Shown here in pieces: positions 48,216 through 55,983 of a DNA stretch of 57,063 nucleotides. The stretch is from an uncultured Clostridia bacterium (GTDB lineage: Bacteria; Bacillota; Clostridia; Christensenellales; DTU072), in the NCBI GenBank assembly GCA_944362765.1, contig CALVTP010000001.1:69395-126457 (forward strand). The letters are read 5' to 3'. The notes beneath the pieces are model-generated. The model was not told where the DNA came from, did no database searches, and saw nothing but the letters and a program-made list of their open reading frames with translations. The stretch's first letter is position 1. Each line of letters begins with the position of its first letter. A program made the position numbers and the translations under genes.

Positions 48216-49262
48216 ATGGCAAACAGAAGATTTCACAAAAAACAGCGCTTTACCCCCGACCCTTCATATGTTCCGCCTTACGACGCGGCAGTGCTGCGGC
48301 TGGGGCTGGAATACCTGAAGCTGTCCGAAGCCGTCGCAGAGAAACTTTCGGGTGCCGGTATCGCCAGCGTCATGGACGTCGTAGTCAGGGAAGAAAGGGA
48401 TTTTTATCGCATTTCCGGTTTCGACAAAAGGAACCTCGGAGAGCTTAAAAGCGCGTTGAACAACAGGCGTTTAAGGCTGAAACCCCCGAAAGAAAGGGAG
48501 GAAAAGCCGAAAACCGAACAGCGCGACGGCGTCAGACAAAGCAAAGAACATTCCGAAAACGGAAAAGAGGAGCGCGTGAGAGGCGCGGGGCGTGAAAGAG
48601 GGGAACGCAATTTGCGCGAAAACTCCGGGCGCACCGTGAGTTTCGAGCGCCGCGACAGGGGCGTCGACCGCAACGCCGGAGATTCCCGCGATCACTCCGC
48701 CGGGGTAAAGAAGGGAGAGGAACGCAATCAAAGCAGGAGATCCCGCCCCGACAAAGGCGACAAGAAAAGCAAAAACCCGAGGATATGGAATCCCGACGGC
48801 GTCAGCGAAAAGCACACCAAAGAGGAACGCGAAAAGCGTCGTCCGCGCCGCCCGAAGGTCGAACATCCCTCCGATATATATATAAAGATAAACAAAAACA
48901 ACAAATGGGGCTTTGCTACCCGTGACGGGAAAGAAGTCATTGCTCCCGAGTACGACGACGTCTTTACTTTCAAAGAGGAGCTTTGCTGCGTTGAACGTGA
49001 GGAGGCTTTCGGCTTTATCGACAGAGAAGGAAACGTCGTAATACCTATTATATATGAGTGCGCTTCCTCTTTTTCGGAGGGCTTGGCGTGCGTATTCAAA
49101 GGGGGAGTATGCGGCTATATCGATAAGACGGGAGCCGAAGTCATTCCGTTCAGATATGACGCGGGTACCCCTGTCACAGACGGCGAATGTCGCGTGAAGA
49201 AGGCGGGAAAGTGGGGAGAACTCCATATTTCGGAGCCGGAAAACATCAGATGGATAAACTGA
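48216..49262 (+). CDS. WG-repeat protein with an N-terminal alpha-CTD-like helical domain
   Basis: 348 residues. Residues about 30-90 (LEYLKLSEAVAEKLSGAGIASVMDVVVREERDFYRISGFDKRNLGELKSAL) line up well with the C-terminal domain of RNA polymerase alpha, but the residues that touch DNA in alpha (Arg 265 and Asn 268 of E. coli) are Ala and Glu here. Then comes a highly charged, Arg/Glu/Lys-rich linker (about 92-215) and three or four WG-type beta repeats (KWGFATRDGKEVIAPEYDDV, AFGFIDREGNVVIPIIYE, VCGYIDKTGAEVIPFRYD). No signal peptide. The start follows GGGGTAAGGAG. It overlaps the next gene by 13 bases. Function unknown. Confidence 0.7.
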   Translation: MANRRFHKKQRFTPDPSYVPPYDAAVLRLGLEYLKLSEAVAEKLSGAGIASVMDVVVREERDFYRISGFDKRNLGELKSALNNRRLRLKPPKEREEKPKTEQRDGVRQSKEHSENGKEERVRGAGRERGERNLRENSGRTVSFERRDRGVDRNAGDSRDHSAGVKKGEERNQSRRSRPDKGDKKSKNPRIWNPDGVSEKHTKEEREKRRPRRPKVEHPSDIYIKINKNNKWGFATRDGKEVIAPEYDDVFTFKEELCCVEREEAFGFIDREGNVVIPIIYECASSFSEGLACVFKGGVCGYIDKTGAEVIPFRYDAGTPVTDGECRVKKAGKWGELHISEPENIRWIN

Positions 49263-49885
49263 AAAGCACCGTTTTCGGCGCAATTTCGGCGTTGATAATA
49301 TTCTTTTTTGTCATTCTTGCGGGAGTATCGGTTTCACCCGCAGCCGAGGCGTACGCCCCGAAAATTGCGCGTGTGCTGTATGACGACGTGCCGCTTGTCG
49401 ACGAAAACGGCGAGGTGCTGATGAAACTTAATGCGGATGACGAAGTGGAGGTGACGGGCGAAGCGACCGCTTTCGGCTGTCCCGTTACCGTTTCCGGTAC
49501 CTTCGGCTATATAGAAAAGGAATTTTTGTATTTCCCTGATGAAAGTACGGGTGCCTTGGAGATCCGTTCCGTCAAAGTGCTGGCGGAGGGCGTCGGAAAG
49601 GAAGTCGAATTGAAAGCGGCTCCTTCGAAGGACTCCGAAACGGCGGAAACGCTTGGCGACGGAGTGCGGCTGGACGTAACGGAGTGCGACTCCGCCGATT
49701 ACTACCGGATAGTCGGCGGCGATTACCGCAACCTGTACATAGCCAAGGAAAACGTGACGACGTCGCTTACCAGAAATCAGCGCGTCGCAGTCATCGTCAT
49801 TGCCGTTTCGGCTGTGGCGGCGGCGATGTCGTTCGGATTGATATACCTTCACAGAAACCGTGACCGCTTCAAGAATAAGCGTTGA
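49250..49885 (+). CDS. Membrane protein with SH3-like external domain, two anchors
   Basis: 211 residues from an ATG inside the previous gene (13-base overlap). It has a hydrophobic N-terminal segment (about 10-32), then two SH3-like beta units (ARVLYDDVPLVDENGEVLMKLNADDEVEVTGE and VKVLAEGVGKEVELKAAPSKDSETAETLGDGVRLDVTE), then a second membrane segment (about 180-202) and a basic tail. This predicts an extracytoplasmic domain held at both ends, like the MBG protein but small. SH3-like domains of this kind often bind cell wall. No enzyme motif. Confidence 0.65.
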   Translation: MDKLKSTVFGAISALIIFFFVILAGVSVSPAAEAYAPKIARVLYDDVPLVDENGEVLMKLNADDEVEVTGEATAFGCPVTVSGTFGYIEKEFLYFPDESTGALEIRSVKVLAEGVGKEVELKAAPSKDSETAETLGDGVRLDVTECDSADYYRIVGGDYRNLYIAKENVTTSLTRNQRVAVIVIAVSAVAAAMSFGLIYLHRNRDRFKNKR

Positions 49886-49894
49886 TTTTTTAAC

Positions 49895-51286
49895 TTATCC
49901 CTCAATCAAAATATTTCTGCCGTTCTCCCGCGGGATGTCGTTATAAAGATATGCGGGCTCTGAAGCGCGCGAGATTATCTCTGTTTCCAGCTTGCCGCCC
50001 GAATAGGGCACCTCGATGAATTTTTCGGAAAAGATGTTGAAGCCGTCCAATGCTTCCGAGTAAACTTTTTCGCCGTCGGAGTAGACGTTCAAAGTGAAGC
50101 CGTGCGCCGCCGCCAGCCCGTAATTTGTCAACAGGAAACGCGCTTTTCCTTTTTCCGCCGAAAGACAAGAAACGGAGTATTGGTACCCTAAATGATGTTT
50201 AAGGTAGTCGAAAACCGAAATTTTGCCATTTTCAAGGAGGTTCGGATTATAGGGAACGGAAAGCTCGGCAAGCTTTGCTTCGTCAAGGTAAAGCTGCTGC
50301 CATTGTTTCAACAGATAGTTGTTTCCGTCTTCGATGTAGTTATGCTCTATCGAAAGAGAAGTCAGCCCGTAGCCCGCCGCCTGTCGGATTATGCCGTAAG
50401 GATCGACGCCGTCGGGTGACGCGTTTCCCCACGGCATTTCGCCGTCGTTGACGGAGTATTTGCACTTGTTCAGAAGCTTCGGATAGTTTTCGTCCGTCCA
50501 GTCCATCATCCCCCATTCGTGGGAGTAGCCGACGAGGTAGTCGTCGTGGAGCCCCGCGCGGCTTTCGTATTCCTCGGGTACCATCGAAAGGTACTCGGGA
50601 GTTCTGACCATGATGAAAAATTGCTCGGGAAAACTTGAAAAGACCTTTTCGACGATTTTTCTTTCGTTCAGGTTGTGTACCGAGGTGTGACCTTCACCCC
50701 ATAGCCCGATGAACCCTAATTGTATGGCGTAGATGACTCTGTTGACGAGTGCGGAATTTTCCTCGAAAAAGCCCTTTATCTGATCGATATGAGACAGCAC
50801 ATTCTTGGTGCGGGGACCGCTTTTTCCGTTTTCGTCGGATTCGTAAGCGAAGCGTAAAAGTACCCTTATTCCCAAGGAATCCAGGTATTCGAGATATGCT
50901 TTCAGCTCCCGAAAAGCCGAAGAGGGGATGTCAGTGTTACAATATTTAATAAGATAGACGTAGATTTGCATTAGCACGGCGTCGTCCGGGGTGACACGGG
51001 AAAGCGCCGACTCCAGCGTCTCGTAGGCGTCCGTACCGGAGCCGGGATATCCTTCGCCCGCCCCCAAGGTGATGTATGCCTCGCCCCTGAAACCTCTCAG
51101 CGGATTGACGGGGGCGGTTTCCTTGGAAGAATAGGGGACCGAGTCGTCCTTAAGATACTTAAAAGAGGTGTTTGCCGCAGGGTAATCGGCGATTTTTATC
51201 TTTGTGCAGCCGCCGAACAGCAGCGACAGACTCATGACGGCGGCGCCGGCAAACGCCGCTACGGTACGTTTCAATTTCGTCTTCAT
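49895..51286 (-). CDS. DUF4874/DUF4832 lipoprotein (glycoside-hydrolase-like TIM barrel)
   Basis: 463 residues. A lipoprotein signal ends LLFGGC (Cys 27). NPLRGFRGEAYITLGAGEG (about 61-79), VLMQIYVYLIKYCNTDIPSSAF, LRFAYESDENGK and YAIQLGFIGLWGEGHTS (about 185-201) match DUF4874, a barrel that resembles glycoside hydrolases; the acidic residues in LWGEGH are likely at the active site. The rest (YLVGYSHEWG..., LFLTNYGLAAAHGF) fits DUF4832. Extracellular glycan processing is the likely role. The promoter predicts a leaderless mRNA: -10 TATAAT lies six bases before the ATG and no ribosome site is present. It converges with the gene at 49250. Confidence 0.82.
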   Translation of the reverse strand: MKTKLKRTVAAFAGAAVMSLSLLFGGCTKIKIADYPAANTSFKYLKDDSVPYSSKETAPVNPLRGFRGEAYITLGAGEGYPGSGTDAYETLESALSRVTPDDAVLMQIYVYLIKYCNTDIPSSAFRELKAYLEYLDSLGIRVLLRFAYESDENGKSGPRTKNVLSHIDQIKGFFEENSALVNRVIYAIQLGFIGLWGEGHTSVHNLNERKIVEKVFSSFPEQFFIMVRTPEYLSMVPEEYESRAGLHDDYLVGYSHEWGMMDWTDENYPKLLNKCKYSVNDGEMPWGNASPDGVDPYGIIRQAAGYGLTSLSIEHNYIEDGNNYLLKQWQQLYLDEAKLAELSVPYNPNLLENGKISVFDYLKHHLGYQYSVSCLSAEKGKARFLLTNYGLAAAHGFTLNVYSDGEKVYSEALDGFNIFSEKFIEVPYSGGKLETEIISRASEPAYLYNDIPRENGRNILIEG

Positions 51287-51292
51287 ATAAAA

Positions 51293-51321
51293 ATTATACC
51301 TAATATATAATCGGGTTTCAA
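51293..51321 (-). promoter_or_regulatory. Promoter of the DUF4874 lipoprotein, predicted leaderless
   Basis: Minus strand: -35 TTGAAA (51321-51316), 17 bp, -10 TATAAT (51298-51293), six bases, ATG at 51286. This is the strongest of the four leaderless-type promoters in the window. Confidence 0.75.
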
Positions 51322-51470
51322 GTTCGTAAAGCTGATCCGGCGTCCGGAAATCGCCGTTTCAAGAGGCTATATAAAGAGAGGAACGCTTTCACGGAGCAGG
51401 GGCGGACGCCGTAAATTGAGCTGCACCCGCATTTAACCGCCTTTTTCGAAAAATGGAAAAACGGGCATAG

Positions 51471-51501
51471 AAAAACCTCTTTTATCATTCGACAAAAGAG
51501 G
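51471..51501 (-). terminator. Rho-independent terminator of tRNA-Pro (and rpsT)
   Basis: CCTCTTTT / AAAAGAGG (51476-51483 / 51494-51501); on the minus strand it is followed by TTTTT (51475-51471). Confidence 0.8.
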
Positions 51502-51510
51502 CTTTCGCTT

Positions 51511-51587
51511 TGGTCTGGGTGAGAAGATTTGAACTTCCGGCCTCTTGAACCCCATTCAAGCGCGCTACCAAACTGCGCCACACCCAG
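51511..51587 (-). tRNA. tRNA-Pro (anticodon GGG)
   Basis: 77 bases including an encoded CCA (51513-51511). Acceptor stem CTGGGTG/CACCCAG, D-arm GCGC...GCGC, anticodon stem CTTGA/TCAAG around the loop ATGGGGT (anticodon GGG at 34-36), and T-arm GGAAG-TTCAAAT-CTTCT. The discriminator is A. It reads CCC and CCU proline codons. It lies 38 bases behind rpsT and may be cut from the same transcript. Confidence 0.95.
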
Positions 51588-51624
51588 AAATCAGGGAGCA
51601 ACTCCCTGTCATGTCGTGGAAAAA

Positions 51625-51891
51625 TTACGCTTTGGCGTTCTCGAGGTTATAGAGCATCTTCGAAAAACGAGCCACCTTTCTGGAAACGGTGTTGTCTTTG
51701 TAGACGCCCGACTTCGTGATGATGCTGACGGTGACGGGGAGAAGAGCCTTGGCTTCCTCGACGTTGCCGGCGGCGATAGCCGCTTCATATTTCTTTTGAG
51801 CGTTCCTGCAACGGGTGCGACGGGCGGTATTGCGCTCGTTTTCCTCTTTGGTGATGCGGATTCTCTTTTTTTGCGATTTGATATTTGCCAT
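51625..51891 (-). CDS. rpsT: Ribosomal protein bS20
   Basis: 88 residues, normal length. It begins MANIKSQKKRIRITKEENERN and is highly basic, with KSGVYKDNTVSRKVARFSKMLY in the second half, as usual for S20. It binds 16S rRNA in the small subunit. AAGGAG lies eight bases upstream. It is divergent from gpr, the arrangement found in many Firmicutes. Confidence 0.95.
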   Translation of the reverse strand: MANIKSQKKRIRITKEENERNTARRTRCRNAQKKYEAAIAAGNVEEAKALLPVTVSIITKSGVYKDNTVSRKVARFSKMLYNLENAKA

Positions 51892-51934
51892 TATTCACTC
51901 CTTAATTGAGCCGTTGTAATTCAAGTGCCTAATA

Positions 51935-51963
51935 ATAATACCACAACAATATAAAGTTTGCAA
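51935..51963 (-). promoter_or_regulatory. Promoter of rpsT
   Basis: Minus strand: -35 TTGCAA (51963-51958), 17 bp, -10 TATTAT (51940-51935). Confidence 0.65.
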
Positions 51964-52006
51964 ACGATTTTCGTATCAATTTTATTAAATAGAGCACACT
52001 TTTACC

Positions 52007-52798
52007 ATGCGCATATATAATAGCCTTTCGGACGTCGCGGAAAGCGACGGCTTTTGGAGTTTATTCAGAGAAAACGAGCACGTTTCCGTCAGACGGGTCA
52101 AAGAAAACGGCGTCGAATCCGCCTTTGTCTTTATCGAAAAAGAGCTTTCGTTCGACTCGGAATATATTAATGAGGTGCTTCAAACGGTGGGAAGAGAACT
52201 TAAAAGGCTACTGAAATCCGTCGGAGCCACCAAAAAAGGGCTTATTCTTGCAGTAGGAGTAGGAAACGAAGGCATGACGGCGGACTCCCTCGGCGCAAGG
52301 ACGTTGAAGTACCTCGATATCACCGAGCACCTCAACGCCGCAGGCGTAAAAGCGCGAAACCGCGGCAGACTTGCGGCAATTGCGCCCGGGGTCGGCGGCG
52401 TCACCGGTATAGATTCGTTCGACGTCGTAAAGGGAGTTTCGGAAAGATTGAAACCCGCCGCCGTGATAGCGGTAGACACCCTTTCAGCAAAGGTGGCGGA
52501 GAGGTTGAAAAGAGTGGTGCAATTGTCGACGGACGGGCTGGTGCCCGGTTCCGGAGTGGGGAACGCAAAGCGTGCGCTGTCGGAAGAAACGCTGGGCGTT
52601 CCCGTCATTGCGGTAGGAGTGCCGCTCGTCATAGAAGCAGTCGATATACGCTTGGAAGGGGAGGAGGAACCCTTGTCGGACAAGGTCAGGAAACGCCTCG
52701 ACGGTCTTGTCGTGACGGTGAAGGAAATCGACCTTGCCGTAGAGGACTTTGCTAAGGTCATAGGAGGCGCGATAAACTTCGCGGTACACGGCACCTGA
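52007..52798 (+). CDS. gpr: Germination protease GPR (spore protease), short form
   Basis: 263 residues. Matches the aspartic-type spore protease family: LILAVGVGNEGMTADSLGARTLKYLDITEH, AIAPGVGGVTGIDSFDVVKGVSERLKPAAVIAVDTLSA, IQLSTDG-like VQLSTDGLVPGSGVGNAKRALSEETLGVPVIAVGVPLVI. GPR degrades small acid-soluble spore proteins during germination, so its presence argues for spore formation. It is about 60-100 residues shorter than typical members, and the N-terminal propeptide is not obvious. Transcription is usually by forespore sigma factors; I see no clean sigma-A promoter or ribosome site, which fits but does not prove that. It is divergent from rpsT. Confidence 0.88.
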   Translation: MRIYNSLSDVAESDGFWSLFRENEHVSVRRVKENGVESAFVFIEKELSFDSEYINEVLQTVGRELKRLLKSVGATKKGLILAVGVGNEGMTADSLGARTLKYLDITEHLNAAGVKARNRGRLAAIAPGVGGVTGIDSFDVVKGVSERLKPAAVIAVDTLSAKVAERLKRVVQLSTDGLVPGSGVGNAKRALSEETLGVPVIAVGVPLVIEAVDIRLEGEEEPLSDKVRKRLDGLVVTVKEIDLAVEDFAKVIGGAINFAVHGT

Positions 52799-52835
52799 AC
52801 GGCACCATTTAATTTTTCCGGGCATATTTTGAAAT

Positions 52836-53621
52836 ATGATGATCGCCGTGACGGACTCCGGTATAGGCGGGCTTTGGGTGTTGGCGTCGCTCCGGAAAAA
52901 ATTTCCGTATGAAGAGTATATATATTATTCGGATAACCGCTTTCAGCCATACGGTATCCGAAACTCCGATTTTTTAAAAGAGCGCTTTCATGCCGTTTCA
53001 GAAGAACTCGCCTTGATGGGAGTCGAATTGACGGTGGTCGGTTGTAACACTATGTCGGTCACGGTCGGGCTGAAAGGGGGGATAGAGACAAACATGGATT
53101 CGGTGTGGATCTGCCCCGAGGCGCACCCCGAAAGGGAGAAAACGCTGATAATGGCTACGCCGCTTTCCGAGCGCTCCGATTACATCGTTTCGTTAAAAGA
53201 AAAAGGCGCGCGTGTACTTTCCGACGGCGCTCTAGCAGGGATTATCGAAGGGCTTTACGAAGGCTGCGGAGAGGGGACGTCTTCGTCGGTTCTCGAAAAA
53301 GAAGCGGAAAAGATTTTAAAGGCGGAGCCGCTTTTATCCGACGGCTGGGAGGCGGTTTCTCTCGGCTGTACCCATTACATATATTTCAGAGAGCTTATAG
53401 CGCGTCTTTCCGGGGCGGAACGGATTTACGACGGCGTTTCGCCGGCAGTGCTCCGCGCAGCAAACCATATAGAAAACTTCCGGAAATCGAGGGGCGGCAG
53501 GAGCGAAAACTTCGTCCGGAGGGCGCCTTGCGGTAATGGCGGAGTAAGATTTATCTTTTCCGGAGCGGACGAAAGCCAAAAATACGGAAGAATTTTTTCA
53601 AAGATAGCAAACGGGGAGTAG
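52836..53621 (+). CDS. murI: Glutamate racemase-like (Asp/Glu racemase family)
   Basis: 261 residues. The N-terminal motif TDSGIGGLWVLASLRKKFP with YYSDNRFQPYG, the first catalytic cysteine in VVGCNTMS (about residue 70), and the second in LGCTHYIYF (about 177) match glutamate racemase, which makes D-glutamate for peptidoglycan. The family usually has D-S-G-x-G-G and a cysteine pair, both present. The C-terminal 50 residues (RKSRGGRSENFVRRAP...) are less typical. Two ATGs (52836, 52839) are possible and no ribosome site is visible, so it may rely on coupling with gpr 37 bases upstream. Confidence 0.85.
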   Translation: MMIAVTDSGIGGLWVLASLRKKFPYEEYIYYSDNRFQPYGIRNSDFLKERFHAVSEELALMGVELTVVGCNTMSVTVGLKGGIETNMDSVWICPEAHPEREKTLIMATPLSERSDYIVSLKEKGARVLSDGALAGIIEGLYEGCGEGTSSSVLEKEAEKILKAEPLLSDGWEAVSLGCTHYIYFRELIARLSGAERIYDGVSPAVLRAANHIENFRKSRGGRSENFVRRAPCGNGGVRFIFSGADESQKYGRIFSKIANGE

Positions 53622-53741
53622 TTAAGGGCGTCGGGAGCATAAAAAACCTTCAAACAGAGGCGAAAACCGCTCCGGACGGATTGACGCCGACAGACCGGGA
53701 AGGAAAGAGCAGTCCCGTTATAATGAATTTACCGATTTTTG

Positions 53742-53770
53742 TTGAATTTTTTTTCCGCGTATAGTATCAT
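53742..53770 (+). promoter_or_regulatory. Promoter of the EF-G-like gene
   Basis: -35 TTGAAT (53742-53747), 17 bp, -10 TATCAT (53765-53770). AAGGAG at 53789-53794 precedes the ATG at 53803. Confidence 0.6.
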
Positions 53771-53802
53771 ATTCTTACTGTTTAATTTAAGGAGAAAATG
53801 GA

Positions 53803-55869
53803 ATGGCTGTTTTTCACAAGGACAAGATACGCAATATAGCCCTTATCGGGCATGGCGGCGAAGGCAAGACTTCTTTGTTGGAGGCGATGCTCTTCAAGAC
53901 CAAGGCGATCGACCGTCTCGGCAAAGTCACCGACGGCACCACCGTATCCGACTATGACCAGGAAGAGATCGCGCGTAAAATGTCTATAAGCCTTTCGATG
54001 GCTTACGTATCGTACAAAGACTATAAATTCAACATCCTTGACGTCCCCGGCTTTTTCGACTTCGAGGGCGAGATGGTTGCGGCGTTGTCGGTTGCGGACG
54101 CGGCGATATTGGTGACGGGCGCTAACGGTTCCGTCCCCGTCGGTGCAGAGAAGGCGCTCGAATATTGCGCCGAAAAGAGCGTTCCCGTCTTTATCTGGGT
54201 CAACGGCGTCAACAAGGAAAACTCCAGCTTCGATGCCACTCTGCAAGCCTACCGCGAAAAGTACGGCTCCAAGGTTCTGGCGATAGAGCTTCCGATAATG
54301 CAGGGAACCTCGATGACCGGCTATGTCGACGTCGTAGCGGGGAAAGCCTATGACTTAAACGGCTTAGAGACAGCCGTTCCCGCGGCGCTCGAAGGGAAAC
54401 TTGCCGAAGAGGACGCCGTTTTGATGGAAGCCGTTGCCGAAGCGGGCGAGGAACTGATGGAAAAATATTTCGGCGGCGAAGAAATTTCCGCCGACGAGAA
54501 GAAGGGCGGACTCAGGACGCGTTTTGCCGCTGCCGAGGTCTATCCCGTTATAGCCGGCGTCGCCGTCGACAAGCCCGTTCTGACGGCACTTTTCGATCAT
54601 ATTGCGGAGCTCTTCCCCGCGCCCGGTGAATCGGTAAAGCACGGCTACACAGCGGGAGGAAAGCACGAAACCGTCGTCGTTGACGAGAACGGCAAGTTCG
54701 CCGCCCAGGTCTTCAAGACCGTCGTCGACCCGTTCATCGGAAAACTTCTGATGTTCAAGGTCATGCGCGGCAAAGTCTCCACCGGCGACACCGTCTATAA
54801 CGTCGAAGCCGACGAGAACGAAAAGATCTCCGCGATGAGCATAATGCGCGGCAAGAAGCAGGAGTCCGTCGATCAGATGTTCGCGGGCGACATCGGTGCG
54901 TTTGCAAAGCTGAACTACACCACCACCAACAACACCCTTTGCGACCCCTCCGAGGTCATTAAGTTCGATCCCATCGAATTCCCGAAACCCGTCATTTCCT
55001 TTGCCGTCTCTTCGGCGGACAAGGGCTCCGAAGACAAAGTGTTTGCGGGACTCAACAAGATGCTCGACGAAGACGCCACCTTCACCCTCGAAAAGAACGC
55101 CGAGACCAACGAGATGATAATCTCCGGCATGGGTGAAATGCAGCTCGACATCATCTGCAAGAAGGTCAAGAACAAGTTCAACGCTACCGCTGTGCTGAAA
55201 GAGCCCAGGATAGCCTATCGCGAGACCATCAAAAAGACCGTCGAAGCCGAAGGTAAACACAAAAAGCAATCGGGCGGCGCAGGGCAGTTCGGACAGTGCT
55301 CCGTCAGGTTCGAGCCGGGTGCCGCGGACGGCGTGTTCGAATTCGTCGACGCCGTTGTCGGCGGAGCTATTCCGCGTCAATACATTCCCGCCGTCGAAAA
55401 GGGACTGAGGGAAGCGGCTCCGAAAGGTATCCTTGCAGACTATCCCGTCATCAATCTGAAGTGCACCGTCTTCGACGGCAAATCGCACCCCGTCGACAGT
55501 AAGGAAATCGCCTTCATCACGGCAGCCAAATTGGCGTTCCAGGACGGTTGCTCCCGCGCCAATCCCGTCTTCCTCGAACCCATAATGCACATCGACATTA
55601 CCGTCCCCGATTCATACATGGGCGACATCATGGGCGACCTCAGCAAACGTCGCGGCAGAATCCTCGGTACCGACTCCGTCAACGGAAAGACCGTCGTCTC
55701 CGCAGAAGCGCCGCAGGCGGAACTTGCAAAGTACGCCACCGACCTCAGGAGCATGACGCAGGGAAGAGGTAAGTTCTCGACCGCTTTCGAGCGCTACGAG
55801 GAAGTTCCCGCTTCTCAGGCGGCAAAGATCATAGAGGATTACAAAAAGCGTCAGGCTGCCGCTCAATAA
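53803..55869 (+). CDS. EF-G paralogue (FusA2-like translational GTPase)
   Basis: 688 residues with all five EF-G domains, but the G-domain motifs deviate: G1 is GHGGEGKTS (canonical EF-G GHxDxGKTT), G3 is DVPGFFDF (DTPGHVDF), and G4 is NGVNKENSS (NKMD). In EF-G the His of G3 is needed for GTP hydrolysis, and here it is Phe. The later domains (ISGMGEMQLDII, GGAGQFGQCSVRFEPG, YPVINLKCTVFDGKSHPVDS, MGDIMGDLSKRRGRI) are well kept. This is the secondary EF-G class found beside true EF-G; its role in translation or ribosome rescue is not settled. The ATG at 53803 with AAGGAG eight bases before is preferred to the out-of-frame ATG at 53798. Confidence 0.88.
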   Translation: MAVFHKDKIRNIALIGHGGEGKTSLLEAMLFKTKAIDRLGKVTDGTTVSDYDQEEIARKMSISLSMAYVSYKDYKFNILDVPGFFDFEGEMVAALSVADAAILVTGANGSVPVGAEKALEYCAEKSVPVFIWVNGVNKENSSFDATLQAYREKYGSKVLAIELPIMQGTSMTGYVDVVAGKAYDLNGLETAVPAALEGKLAEEDAVLMEAVAEAGEELMEKYFGGEEISADEKKGGLRTRFAAAEVYPVIAGVAVDKPVLTALFDHIAELFPAPGESVKHGYTAGGKHETVVVDENGKFAAQVFKTVVDPFIGKLLMFKVMRGKVSTGDTVYNVEADENEKISAMSIMRGKKQESVDQMFAGDIGAFAKLNYTTTNNTLCDPSEVIKFDPIEFPKPVISFAVSSADKGSEDKVFAGLNKMLDEDATFTLEKNAETNEMIISGMGEMQLDIICKKVKNKFNATAVLKEPRIAYRETIKKTVEAEGKHKKQSGGAGQFGQCSVRFEPGAADGVFEFVDAVVGGAIPRQYIPAVEKGLREAAPKGILADYPVINLKCTVFDGKSHPVDSKEIAFITAAKLAFQDGCSRANPVFLEPIMHIDITVPDSYMGDIMGDLSKRRGRILGTDSVNGKTVVSAEAPQAELAKYATDLRSMTQGRGKFSTAFERYEEVPASQAAKIIEDYKKRQAAAQ

Positions 55870-55890
55870 TCCGCAAATTCCGCAGTAACA

Positions 55891-55918
55891 AAAAGCACCG
55901 GGCAGCCGGTGCTTTTTT
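55891..55918 (+). terminator. Rho-independent terminator of the EF-G-like gene
   Basis: AAAAGCACCGG / CCGGTGCTTTT (55891-55901 / 55906-55916), loop GCAG, followed by Ts. Confidence 0.85.
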
Positions 55919-55925
55919 GATCCCT

Positions 55926-55958
55926 AAAAAAGCCCTCCTTTTACAGAGAGGGCTTTTT
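55926..55958 (-). terminator. Rho-independent terminator of the malic enzyme gene
   Basis: AAAAAGCCCTC / GAGGGCTTTTT (55927-55937 / 55948-55958). It ends the minus-strand gene with a T-run and lies back-to-back with the EF-G terminator. Confidence 0.8.
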
Positions 55959-55983
55959 AAAACAAATCTGTTTAGGCTGATTG

